From positions 938,694 through 1,002,693 of the forward strand of contig CAVQUX010000025.1 in assembly GCA_963716925.1 (NCBI GenBank): DNA of 64,000 bases. Direction: 5' to 3'. The notes under the pieces are model-generated. The model had not been told where the DNA came from, made no database searches, and worked only from the letters and a program-made list of their open reading frames with translations. Positions 24,107 through 32,135 of this stretch are shown here, piece by piece (the first letter of the stretch is position 1; every line of letters begins with the position of its first letter). The stretch comes from DAISKN01 sp963716925. GTDB lineage: Bacteria; Acidobacteriota; Vicinamibacteria; Marinacidobacterales; SMYC01. Made by a program: the position numbers and the translations under genes.

Positions 24107-24742
24107 CTACGATCGCTTGGGCCGTGTCAGCAGAAGGTGCATCACTGCCCCGACCGCGATCAAGAACAGCGCCATCAGCATGCGCGGCCCCGCCAGCTGA
24201 AGCGCCGGGTCGATCGGCAACGAAATCGTTTTTTGCATGGCCGCCTCCTTGTACTGATGAGCAGTCTCGAACTGCGAGTGGGTCACAGTCTCCATGAAGT
24301 CGCGACGGCTCCGCCAGCGAAAGACGGCTGAGAGGGACCAGATCTCGCCGTTCTCGATGCCCCACCTGTCGACCGCCGCCGAGGCAGCGTCGCCACCGAG
24401 AACGGGGTGGCTGGCTCGTAGCGCCATCGCGAGCGTCATGTAGGACATGTAATGATTCATCACCACGTCCATCGACGACTCTTCCGGCGTCACCGCACCG
24501 ACCCTGAGAGGCCGATCTCGGAGTTGGATCAGGTTGACCATTAAGAAATCGCCGCCCGGATCCTCCTCCAGGAACTTCCTGACCTGCGCGATATGCTCGG
24601 GATCGGACACGAGCCGCTCAACCCGCTCCATGTACATGTCGACTTCCTGCTGGGTCAGGGGTCCTCCGATGCCGGTGTACCAGACCCAAAACAGCGTGTA
24701 GAAGGCAACGATACCAAACCACATGATTCGCACTCGTTTCAT
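24107..24742 (-). CDS. Hypothetical membrane protein with two terminal helices
   Basis: A 211-residue protein from ATG 24742 (GTG 24748 is an alternative). An N-terminal helix (MWFGIVAFYTLFWVWY) and a C-terminal helix (MLMALFLIAVGAVMHLLL) enclose a soluble domain of about 150 residues, with GGDFLMVNLIQLRDRP and WSLSAVFRWRSRRDFMETV. The pattern of strands and helices in the middle resembles a ferredoxin-like/DUF1330-type fold, but I do not recognise a specific family. It lies between the ACP and SRPBCC genes in one operon, so a membrane-bound tailoring or scaffold role is possible. Confidence 0.6.
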   Translation of the reverse strand: MKRVRIMWFGIVAFYTLFWVWYTGIGGPLTQQEVDMYMERVERLVSDPEHIAQVRKFLEEDPGGDFLMVNLIQLRDRPLRVGAVTPEESSMDVVMNHYMSYMTLAMALRASHPVLGGDAASAAVDRWGIENGEIWSLSAVFRWRSRRDFMETVTHSQFETAHQYKEAAMQKTISLPIDPALQLAGPRMLMALFLIAVGAVMHLLLTRPKRS

Positions 24743-24818
24743 CGACACCCCCGGCTAACGGACGCTTCCTGAGACCTGTTCTGTTGCATCGGAGCGAAAC
24801 CTCCAGAGATTGCGGCCT

Positions 24819-25373
24819 TCATGAGCTCGTCGCCCGGGCCGGAAATTCCTTCCGAACCCATTCCTCCACCACGTCATCCCCCGATGGAGGAATCACCTCC
24901 CATTCGCAGGTCGGGCACCGCAATTTCTTCCGACCCTGAAGCACGAGGCCTTCGGCCCCACAGGCGCCACAGTGGGTCGGCTGGGCTTCCAGAACCTCTC
25001 GAAGGCCCCTGACCACCGTCTTCACCTTGAAGAGAGAGTTCAGCTTGTCAACGACAAGCCCTGGCGCGATGCGTGACGGATCCACCTCCTGCATTCTCTT
25101 CCTGAGCAAATCTGCACCAGCTTCCGTCAATACTCCATTTTTTTCCAGGACCCCTTCCCCCACCACCTCGGACATCTTCTCGAGCACGCCCACCTTCAAG
25201 AGCTGAACGTTGAAAGCCTTCTCCAATTTGAAGGCGATGTCCATGAAGTCGAGAGACTCGGCGCCCAAGTCTTCCAAGGAGGCTTCCATCGTCACTTTCT
25301 CCTCCTCCACCTCCAGCGCCTCGGCGATGGCTTTCCTCACCGCGTCGAAAACGGCTTCCTCTGATTCCTTCAT
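24819..25373 (-). CDS. Acyl carrier protein with C-terminal zinc ribbon
   Basis: A 184-residue protein, about twice normal ACP length. Residues 1-75 form an acyl carrier domain with the phosphopantetheine attachment site GAESLDFMD (Ser40). A helical linker follows (about 80-130), then a zinc ribbon with CGAC (Cys135, Cys138) and CPTC (Cys153, Cys156). The carrier domain would hold the growing chain for the KS pair encoded upstream. The ribbon could be a docking site for a partner enzyme. I know no named family with this exact layout. The 3' end of the gene is followed by the membrane protein after about 76 bases. Confidence 0.85.
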   Translation of the reverse strand: MKESEEAVFDAVRKAIAEALEVEEEKVTMEASLEDLGAESLDFMDIAFKLEKAFNVQLLKVGVLEKMSEVVGEGVLEKNGVLTEAGADLLRKRMQEVDPSRIAPGLVVDKLNSLFKVKTVVRGLREVLEAQPTHCGACGAEGLVLQGRKKLRCPTCEWEVIPPSGDDVVEEWVRKEFPARATSS

Positions 25374-25445
25374 TCTGACCCTCCTCGAACTTGCAACCTT
25401 GGCCTCACCTCCGCCGAGATCTCTTCAGTTCCTTTCTTCCGCCGC

Positions 25446-26195
25446 CTAGATCCCCCCGGTCACGTGGATGGTCTCACCGGTGACGTAGCTGGCCTCGTCG
25501 GAGGCGAGAAAGACGACGACCTTGGCGACGTCCTCGGGCTCGCCGAACCGTCGCATCGGGATTGTGGCCAAGAGGCGTTCGCCCTCCCTGCGACGCAGGC
25601 TGGCGGTCATGTCCGTCACGATGACGCCAGGGGCGACGGCGTTCACCCGGATCCCCTTTTGAGCCATCTCGACGGCCGTCGCTTTGGTGAACGCGGCCAC
25701 CCCTCCTTTGGAAGCGAGGTAGTTGCTATCGCCGCCGAAGCCGCCGAACTTCACCGCGGCGGACGCGATGTTGACGATGGCGCCTCGCTTCTGTTGGATC
25801 ATGTACTTCAGCACCGCCTTGGTGGCCAGAAACACCCCGCGGAGATTCACCCCCATCACCGCCTCCCATTTGGTCTGATCCATCAACGGAACGAGGGCAT
25901 TTCGTACGATCCCGGCATTGTTCACCAGGATGTCGATCCGGTCGAACTTCTCGTAGACGGTCTCGACCATGCTCTCGGTGTCCTCTTCCAGACTCACATC
26001 GGCACACAGGGCCAGAGCCGTCCCACCCCTTGCGGCAATGGACTCGACGACTTCGAAGGCTGCAAGTTCGCTCCGTTTGTCGGGGAAGTTCACGACGACC
26101 GATACCCCTTCGGAAGCCATCGACAAACAGACCGCCCGACCGATGCCCGTGCCGCCGCCGGTCACGATTGCGACCCTTCCCCTCAGCCCCTGCAT
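25446..26195 (-). CDS. fabG: 3-oxoacyl-ACP reductase (FabG-like SDR)
   Basis: A 249-residue classical SDR. TGGGTGIG (12-19) binds NADPH, NNAG follows at 92-95, and the catalytic triad is Ser145, Tyr159 and Lys163 in YLASK. The end, YVTGETIHVTGGI, is the standard FabG C-terminus. It reduces beta-ketoacyl-ACP to the beta-hydroxy form in each elongation cycle. It is transcribed between the enoyl reductase and the ACP genes. A local copy of fabG in a PKS-like operon implies a ketoreductase dedicated to this pathway. Confidence 0.93.
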   Translation of the reverse strand: MQGLRGRVAIVTGGGTGIGRAVCLSMASEGVSVVVNFPDKRSELAAFEVVESIAARGGTALALCADVSLEEDTESMVETVYEKFDRIDILVNNAGIVRNALVPLMDQTKWEAVMGVNLRGVFLATKAVLKYMIQQKRGAIVNIASAAVKFGGFGGDSNYLASKGGVAAFTKATAVEMAQKGIRVNAVAPGVIVTDMTASLRRREGERLLATIPMRRFGEPEDVAKVVVFLASDEASYVTGETIHVTGGI

Positions 26196-26237
26196 GCACC
26201 AACCCCGTCGTCAGCCCCTGAACCATCTCTCATGGCG

Positions 26238-26993
26238 CTACATCAGTGAGAGCCCGCCGTCTACCACGATGGTCTGTCCGCAGATCCAGTCGGCGTCCGC
26301 GGAGCATAGGAAAGCGACCACCTTGGCCAGATCTTCAGGACGCCCCAATCTTCCGCCGGGGGTGGCCTTGATCCCTTCGGCCTTGAGCGCCTCGCAATCC
26401 GGCAGGGATGCCAGGGCGTCGGTCTCCACCAGACCTCCACAGACCGCATTTACGCCGATCCCCTTGTCTGCCAACTCAACGGCCAGATATCGGGTCAGCG
26501 ATTCGATCGCCGCCTTGGCCGCTCCCATCGCAGCGTATCCTCCGATGTACCTCCGGCTTCCCAGGCTCGAGATGCTGATCACCTTGCCGCCATGCCCTTC
26601 CATCAGTTTGACCGCTTCCTGAGCACACAAGAGAAAAGCGGTGACGTTGATGTCCATGGTCTGCTGCCAGTGGCGTTGCTTGATCTCGAGGATTGGTCTG
26701 AAGATGCCCAGGGCGGCGTTGTTGACGAAGATATCCAGGGAGCCGAACGCATCCCGGATCTCGGCGAAGATTCGCCGGATCTCTTCCGGCTCGCCCAGGT
26801 TTCCGTTCGTGACGATGGCCCTCTGTCCCAGTTTTTCGACGTCCTCCGCCACGGCCATCGCCGCCGCCCGCTTCTTGAGGAAATGGACGACGACATCAGC
26901 CCTCCTCTCCGCCAGCTCCATTGCGATCGCCCGTCCCACCCCCCGGGAGCTCCCGGTGATGAACGCGATCTTCCCGTGGAGGGACGTATCCAT
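26238..26993 (-). CDS. fabL: Enoyl-ACP reductase of the FabL type
   Basis: A 251-residue SDR that matches Bacillus FabL rather than FabG. The active-site region reads ISSLGSRRYIGGY ... K with Tyr153 and Lys160, the Y-x6-K spacing of enoyl reductases instead of Y-x3-K. SLTRYLAVELADKGIGVNAV, GLVETDAL and GQTIVVDGGLSLM are also FabL-like. It would reduce trans-2-enoyl-ACP with NADPH, so the product is at least partly saturated. It lies 42 bases upstream of fabG and directly after the KASIII gene. FabL was inferred from remembered motifs, without an alignment. Confidence 0.82.
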   Translation of the reverse strand: MDTSLHGKIAFITGSSRGVGRAIAMELAERRADVVVHFLKKRAAAMAVAEDVEKLGQRAIVTNGNLGEPEEIRRIFAEIRDAFGSLDIFVNNAALGIFRPILEIKQRHWQQTMDINVTAFLLCAQEAVKLMEGHGGKVISISSLGSRRYIGGYAAMGAAKAAIESLTRYLAVELADKGIGVNAVCGGLVETDALASLPDCEALKAEGIKATPGGRLGRPEDLAKVVAFLCSADADWICGQTIVVDGGLSLM

Positions 26994-27002
26994 CGGGCTC
27001 CC

Positions 27003-28175
27003 CTACCGCTGCCGCAAGGCCATGCCGGCATAGGTCCACTTTCCGGCCTCGACCACGTTGCACAGGGCCATCTTCCCCTCTCGCACCTGGCCCTTCCGGT
27101 GCATCTCATCGATCGCGATCAGCGGATTGGGATTCCCCATATTGCCGACCTTGTCCGTGTTCACAAAGATCTTTTCCTGAAGCAGCTCCCGGAAGACGTC
27201 ACCGTCCGTCCGAGTGAGTCGCTCCATCTCGGGGGGTATAGCGTCGCCATCGATACGCTGGGAGAGGAATTCTCGAAGGTCCTCCGGACCCATCCCCAGA
27301 AGCTTGTGGATCTCTCTCTGAAACGGTCCAAAGGGGACGTGGAGAAAGCACCGATCTACCTCCGCCAAATCCTTCACCCCGGCCGCCCTCACGATGTGAT
27401 CCATGGCCCTCAGAACCAACAGAAGGCCGAAACGAGAGACCAGCTTCTGGTTGAGCCGGAAGCGGTGTCGCCCCTTTTGAATCGCCTCCACCGTCAGCGG
27501 GACCGCGGAGCCGCCGGCCTCCTGGCTGAGACCTGGCGCCTTCCCGGCTCCGATGGAACCGAAGCAGTGGGCGGCGATCTCCATTCCCTGGCAGTCGTCC
27601 CCCTTGAGCACCACGGCGGCGGCGCCGTCGCCGTAGTAGAGGGCTTTTACTCGATCGTCGAGGATGAGATCCTCCAGGTTCCCGCCTTCTCCGATAAAGC
27701 CTTGAGTCAAGAAAGGAGACGTCAGATCGCTCGCGATCACGAGGACCACGCGATAGGAACCCGCGCGGAGATAGTGGTGGGCGATCGAGAGTGCCTGGAG
27801 GGCGCCGGAGCAGCCGGCGCGAAGCTCGATGAGGCCGCATTCGCGGACCCCCATGTTCTCCTGGACGAAGGGGACGGTGCCCGGATACGGAAAGTCGGGA
27901 GTCGCGGTGGAGAGCACAATTAGATCTACATCTTCCGGGGCGAGACCAGCGTCCTCCAGGGCATTGCGCCCGGCCCGGGCGGCCATTTCGGAGTTCTTCA
28001 TCGTCAAAGCACCCGTGGTCAGGTCCGTCGCCCAGTGCCTTTGGTGCACTCCCAGGTGGTTGCTGATGGCGTGATCGGGGGATCCGAAGATTTCCTCCAA
28101 GACAGCGTTCGGAATCGGCTCCCCCGGCAGAAACACACCGGTTCCGACAATCCTGACAGGCCGCACATCAGCCAT
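27003..28175 (-). CDS. 3-oxoacyl-ACP synthase III (KASIII/FabH-like)
   Basis: A 390-residue thiolase-fold enzyme, longer than housekeeping FabH (about 320). The nucleophile is Cys122 in RAGCSGALQ, the active-site His is His279 in CFLHVPFG, and the Asn lies in VGNMGNPNP (Asn345). YGDGAAAVVL is the usual mid-protein motif. It probably starts chains by condensing an acyl-CoA with malonyl-ACP, or performs a late ester or C-C condensation as some long KASIII members do. It is co-transcribed with the KS pair upstream and fabL downstream. Confidence 0.88.
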   Translation of the reverse strand: MADVRPVRIVGTGVFLPGEPIPNAVLEEIFGSPDHAISNHLGVHQRHWATDLTTGALTMKNSEMAARAGRNALEDAGLAPEDVDLIVLSTATPDFPYPGTVPFVQENMGVRECGLIELRAGCSGALQALSIAHHYLRAGSYRVVLVIASDLTSPFLTQGFIGEGGNLEDLILDDRVKALYYGDGAAAVVLKGDDCQGMEIAAHCFGSIGAGKAPGLSQEAGGSAVPLTVEAIQKGRHRFRLNQKLVSRFGLLLVLRAMDHIVRAAGVKDLAEVDRCFLHVPFGPFQREIHKLLGMGPEDLREFLSQRIDGDAIPPEMERLTRTDGDVFRELLQEKIFVNTDKVGNMGNPNPLIAIDEMHRKGQVREGKMALCNVVEAGKWTYAGMALRQR

Positions 28176-28202
28176 AGATAGGGACCCGAGACAGAATGAC
28201 CC

Positions 28203-29417
28203 TTAGAGACTCTTCACGACCAGGCTGGCGTTATGCCCGCCGAAGCCGAAGGCGTTTATCATCGCCGTCCGAATGACCATCCGCCGCGCCTCATTCGGAA
28301 CGTAGTCCAGATCGCAATTGGGGTCACGGTTGACGTAGTTCATCGTGGGGGAGACCAGGCCTTCCTCCATCCCCAAGAGGGTAAAGACCAGGTTGAGGAC
28401 GCCGGCGGCGGCGATGGTATGCCCGATCTGGGCCTTGTTCGAGTTGACGGCGAGCTCGTAGGAATGATTCCCGAAGACTTTCTTGATCGCCAGGGTTTCG
28501 GTTCTGTCGTTCTGGCGGGTCGAGGTGCCGTGGGCGCAGATGTAGTCGATGGCGCGAGCGTCCAGCCCCCCATCCTCGAGGGCCAGCTTCATCACGAGGG
28601 CCTCGGCCTCGGCATCGGGCGGGGAGTCCGTAATCCGGTCGGCATTCGCCGTGGAGCCGTATCCCGCGACCTCCCCGTAGATCTTCGCCCCCCTCAGAAC
28701 CGCTTTCGACATTTCCTCCAGAATCACGACGCCCGATCCCTCCGATAAGATCATGCCGTCGCGCTTGGCGTCGAACGGTCGACTGATGTTCGCCCGGCTG
28801 AGAGCGTTGAGGTTGGCAAAGGAGGCCACACCGAAGAGGTTCGTCGGGGAGGAACAGCCTCCAGCGACCATCAAGTCTGCGTCGCCTCGTTCGATCATCC
28901 GGAAGGCCGTCCCGGTGGCCTGAAGGCCGGCCGCGCACGCGGTATCGGTTGTCAGGGTGGGGCCGCGGAGACCGTAGCGAAGAGCCGGGAAGGAGGCCGA
29001 GCTCATCATGCGCGGGAAAAAATCCCCGACACCCAGAGAGCTATCCTGGACCAAGCCGAGCTCGTGGATGTCGAAGCAGTTGACCGACTCTCCTACCGAG
29101 ACGCCGGCGGTGGAAGGGTCGAACGAGCCGGGTTGCAGGCCGGAATCCCGCAGCGCCTCTTCAACGGCGGATAACAAGAATTGAACGGCCCGCGGGAGGC
29201 GGTGATGGCTCAGGCCGTCGAGCTGGCTCTCCCTTGGCCGGAAGCCCTTTACCTCCCCGATGACCTTACAGGAAAATTCCTCCGGATCGAAAGAAGAGAT
29301 CGAGTCGATCCCGGATTTTCCGGATTTCAGGTCATTCCAACTCGCTCGTGCATCCAGTGCCAACGGGGTGACGCACCCTACGCCCGTAATGACAGTTCGC
29401 CTTCCCATGTTTGGCAT
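28203..29417 (-). CDS. Beta-ketoacyl-ACP synthase II (active KS)
   Basis: A condensing enzyme of 404 residues from ATG 29417. It holds the complete Cys-His-His triad: Cys161 in TDTACAAG, His296 in CAHGTSTRQND, and His333 in NKAQIGHTIAAAG. The end, NAFGFGGHNASLVV, is typical of FabF and type II PKS KS-alpha proteins. It condenses malonyl-ACP with the acyl chain. ATG 29408 is an alternative start. It directly follows a degenerate KS partner gene (26 bases), the order KS-beta then KS-alpha, so the two probably act as a heterodimer. Confidence 0.92.
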   Translation of the reverse strand: MPNMGRRTVITGVGCVTPLALDARASWNDLKSGKSGIDSISSFDPEEFSCKVIGEVKGFRPRESQLDGLSHHRLPRAVQFLLSAVEEALRDSGLQPGSFDPSTAGVSVGESVNCFDIHELGLVQDSSLGVGDFFPRMMSSASFPALRYGLRGPTLTTDTACAAGLQATGTAFRMIERGDADLMVAGGCSSPTNLFGVASFANLNALSRANISRPFDAKRDGMILSEGSGVVILEEMSKAVLRGAKIYGEVAGYGSTANADRITDSPPDAEAEALVMKLALEDGGLDARAIDYICAHGTSTRQNDRTETLAIKKVFGNHSYELAVNSNKAQIGHTIAAAGVLNLVFTLLGMEEGLVSPTMNYVNRDPNCDLDYVPNEARRMVIRTAMINAFGFGGHNASLVVKSL

Positions 29418-29442
29418 CACTCTCGGCGCAACGTTCCTCTCG

Positions 29443-30741
29443 TCATCCCATCGCTGTCCCATCCGGGTCGATCTGGCTTATCAGCAGGGCGGTATTCTGC
29501 CCCCCCAGACCAGTGTTGAGACTCAGAGCGTGGTGGACCTGTTTGTCGCGGGCCAGGTTGGGGACGTAGTCCAGGTCGCAGACCGGGTCCGCCTTTTCAT
29601 AGTTGATGGTGGGAGGAAGCCGGCCTTCCTTCACGGCCAGGACCGTCGCGATGCATTCCACGGCGCCGGAGGCCGCACCCAGATAACCGGTGATCGGCTT
29701 TACGGAGCTAATCGGGATCTCGTAAGCCTTGCGCCCGAAGACTTGTTTGAGGGCCAGGGTCTCCGACGAGTCGCCCTTGGAGGTGGCGTTTCCATGAGCG
29801 GAGATGTACCCAACGGCTTCCTCCGGAACCCCGGTCCGCCTCAGCACCCCCTTGATGGCGGAGGCGAGCCCGTCTCCTCGTGGATGAGGCTCGAGGGCAC
29901 TCCAAGCGTCGAAGGTCGAGGCGTATCCTTGAATTTCCGCATGGATCGGGGCACCCCGTGAGAGTGCATGAGAAAGCTCCTCTACGACCACCACGGCTCC
30001 TCCCTCTCCCACGACAAAGCCGTCCCGACTGCTGTCGAACGGCTTCATCGCCCGCTTAGGATCCCCCGCGGAGGAGAGCAAACCGGCGTTAGTGTAGCCT
30101 GAATAGGTCCACTCGTTCAATAAAGAGTCGAATCCCCCCGCGAGGATGACGTCGGCATCGCCCCGTTTGATGGCCTCGACGGCCTCGCCGATCGCCTGCG
30201 TCGAGGCGGTGTCCGAGCAGACAAAGTTATGGTTGACGCCCTTGGCGTTACAAAGGATGGAGAGGTAGTAGATGCCCGCGTTGGGGAGCGAGGTCAGAAG
30301 GAAGAAAGGCTGCGGCAGTTCATAGCGTTGGGACTCGAGGGACTCGGGTTCGATCCTGGCGCCGCGTTGCACCTTGAGCGTCCGGAAGAATTCATAGAAC
30401 TCGGAAGGCGCCCCGCCCGAGCCGAGGTAGACGCCTGAACGCCAGGGATCCAGATTGGCCTCCAGGAGTCGGCTATCGTCTATCGCCTGCTTCGCGGCCG
30501 CGGCGGCGAACCGGACGCTTCTCGCTATGAACTTGGACGCCTTCTGTTTGACCAGCCACTGCTGGATGCCGGAGCTATCCACCGCTCCGCCAATCCTGGT
30601 CGACGGCTGCCCCGCCCCAAAAGCGCCGAGGTGGGCCACCGCGGAGGATCCTTCGAGCATTCGCCTCCAGTTCGTGCGCGCATCCAGACCCGCCGGGGTG
30701 ATCATCCCGAAACCCGTCACCACTACCCGCCGATGATGCAT
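29443..30741 (-). CDS. KS-beta / chain-length-factor-like ketosynthase lacking catalytic residues
   Basis: A 432-residue KS-fold protein. The position of the nucleophile reads SDTASTQ, with Ser180 for Cys. The first His is kept (SAHGNATSKGD, His316), but the second is Tyr353 (KPITGYLGAASG). Glycine-rich structural motifs such as VVGEGGAVVVVEE and LNTGLGGQNTALLI are intact. Loss of Cys with preservation of the fold is the hallmark of the chain-length factor that pairs with KS-alpha in type II PKS; classical factors usually have Gln there. It probably shapes the chain tunnel, or acts as a decarboxylase that primes malonyl-ACP. Confidence 0.85.
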   Translation of the reverse strand: MHHRRVVVTGFGMITPAGLDARTNWRRMLEGSSAVAHLGAFGAGQPSTRIGGAVDSSGIQQWLVKQKASKFIARSVRFAAAAAKQAIDDSRLLEANLDPWRSGVYLGSGGAPSEFYEFFRTLKVQRGARIEPESLESQRYELPQPFFLLTSLPNAGIYYLSILCNAKGVNHNFVCSDTASTQAIGEAVEAIKRGDADVILAGGFDSLLNEWTYSGYTNAGLLSSAGDPKRAMKPFDSSRDGFVVGEGGAVVVVEELSHALSRGAPIHAEIQGYASTFDAWSALEPHPRGDGLASAIKGVLRRTGVPEEAVGYISAHGNATSKGDSSETLALKQVFGRKAYEIPISSVKPITGYLGAASGAVECIATVLAVKEGRLPPTINYEKADPVCDLDYVPNLARDKQVHHALSLNTGLGGQNTALLISQIDPDGTAMG

Positions 30742-30752
30742 CGTCCCCTTCC

Positions 30753-31169
30753 CTAATCTCGCGGCACAGCTTTCTCATCCCGTTTCACCGGGGCATGAGC
30801 AAACGAGATACTCTCGACGCTCATGATCGAATCGCTCTCTTCCCAGATGGAGAAGCTCACGCGACTCGCTCGCGCATCGAGCGAGAGGATCTCGACCTCG
30901 AACCGCAAAGTCACGCCTACCGTCGGTTCCCTGAGGACCGTCGCCCTTTCCAGAAGCACCAGAAAGGGTTCCACGTCGAAGTCCAGGCTGGCTTTGATCA
31001 ACCGGCTGGCCAGTTGACCGCCGGCTTCGACGAGCAACGTCGTGGGGATCAAGCCCCGCCTGGGGAAATGGTTCACCAGGAATTCAGCGTCCTTCGAAAA
31101 CGTCTTGGTACCGACGATCCTTTCGCCCTTTTTCAGCTCCAGGATTCGGTCGACCAACTGATAGCGCAT
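30753..31169 (-). CDS. FabZ-like hotdog dehydratase (second copy)
   Basis: A 138-residue hotdog-fold protein. It begins MRYQLVDRILELKKGERIVG and has the FabZ active-site His34 in NHFPRRG and Glu48 in LLVEAGGQ. FabZ removes water from beta-hydroxyacyl-ACP. The PVMPG loop of FabZ is here GLIPT, so the substrate pocket differs from its neighbour. It ends 12 bases before the KS-beta start. Having two dehydratase paralogues is common in highly reducing type II PKS systems, where they may form a heterodimer. Confidence 0.82.
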   Translation of the reverse strand: MRYQLVDRILELKKGERIVGTKTFSKDAEFLVNHFPRRGLIPTTLLVEAGGQLASRLIKASLDFDVEPFLVLLERATVLREPTVGVTLRFEVEILSLDARASRVSFSIWEESDSIMSVESISFAHAPVKRDEKAVPRD

Positions 31170-31238
31170 CGCGATCCCCCCATCCGTACGCCCGCTCGCG
31201 CCCGAGTCATTCGGCCCAAGCCGAAGGGTTCAACTCCC

Positions 31239-31682
31239 CTAAAGGCTTTGCGTCAACACCAAGAACAGATCCCTCGCTTCGACCGGATCTTCCAACGAAT
31301 CGAGCTCGACCAGCCTGAGCTCGAAATCAGCCGAAGCGGCTACGTCTTCATTCACGACCGCCTCTCCATGGAAAGAGGCCATCTTTTCTTGCCATCCCTT
31401 GAGTTCCACCTTCAAGACGATCTGATCTCCAGGCCGGACCACCTTTCTGAATTTGGCCTTCGTCACCGACTGGACGATCCCTCTGTACTCGAATTCCTTC
31501 GAGGCCACAACGAGCCATGACCCCAATTGGATCATCCCCTCGACGATGAGGGCGCCGGGCATCACCGGGTTTCTGGGAAAGTGATCGGCGAGAAAGTCCT
31601 CGCTCATGGTCACGTTCTTGATCCCGACAGCGCTCTTGTCCTTCTCCCAATGGATGATCTTATCGACCAGTAGGTACCTCAA
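31239..31682 (-). CDS. FabZ-like hotdog dehydratase (first gene of the operon)
   Basis: A 147-residue hotdog protein from TTG 31682 with a purine-rich GAGGTCGGGGG upstream. His34 in DHFPRNPVMPG and Glu48 in LIVEGMIQ match the FabZ catalytic pair and loop closely. KAKFRKVVRPGDQIVLKVEL is the family's central strand pair. It is likely the active dehydratase of the pathway. No other minus-strand gene lies between it and the GWxTD gene 284 bases upstream, so the operon promoter should be in 31690-31960. Confidence 0.85.
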   Translation of the reverse strand: MRYLLVDKIIHWEKDKSAVGIKNVTMSEDFLADHFPRNPVMPGALIVEGMIQLGSWLVVASKEFEYRGIVQSVTKAKFRKVVRPGDQIVLKVELKGWQEKMASFHGEAVVNEDVAASADFELRLVELDSLEDPVEARDLFLVLTQSL

Positions 31683-31846
31683 CCCCCGACCTCAAGCCCT
31701 AAATTCCCATGCAGACCAGCGTCACGCGAGTGGCGGAGGTCTCCATTCGTAGGACCGGGAAACGAGCACGTCCTCGACCCCTTGCTCCTCGGCAAGGAGC
31801 CCTACTCTATCATGCGGGACAGGCGGACGGGCGCTTCAGCCTTCGC

Positions 31847-32135
31847 GCTCCGGTTCGCCCATCCGAGCGTCGGATTCCACTTCACAGACGGTCTCCGGAT
31901 TGCGTTCCCTCGACGGTGACGTTCCGCCCGCGCCCGGCGGGAGCCGCCGGTCCAATTCATCAGCGCTAGCGCGCCTCGCCGGTCAGGCTCTCGAGGAGTT
32001 TCTGGACTTCCTCCTGCGTCGGGTCGAGCTCGAGCGAGCGGCGATAGGCGCCGAGGGCTTTTTGCCGCTCTCCGAGCTTTCCGAACGAGTCGCCCAGGGC
32101 GTTCAACAACGCGGAGTCCGGCGGACGAAGACCCG
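31847..32135 (+). repeat. Right copy of the ~300-bp direct repeat bracketing the biosynthetic island
   Basis: This is the intact counterpart of 9918-10225. It contains 119 noncoding bases beyond the GWxTD stop (31847-31965) and the last ~55 codons of that gene. The two copies have the same orientation and enclose about 21.6 kb with the exporter, radical SAM, desaturase and PKS-like genes. Confidence 0.75.

Noticed and set aside
18633..31682. Calling the operon a ladderane, aryl polyene or flexirubin cluster
   Set aside because: The characteristic extra genes of those pathways (multiple CrtI-type desaturases, AMP-ligase, ammonia-lyase, glycosyltransferase) were not found, so no named product is justified.
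31786..31802. Small hairpin upstream of the PKS operon as an attenuator
   Set aside because: Two alternative short stems are possible but neither exceeds six bases and no leader peptide or T run was seen.
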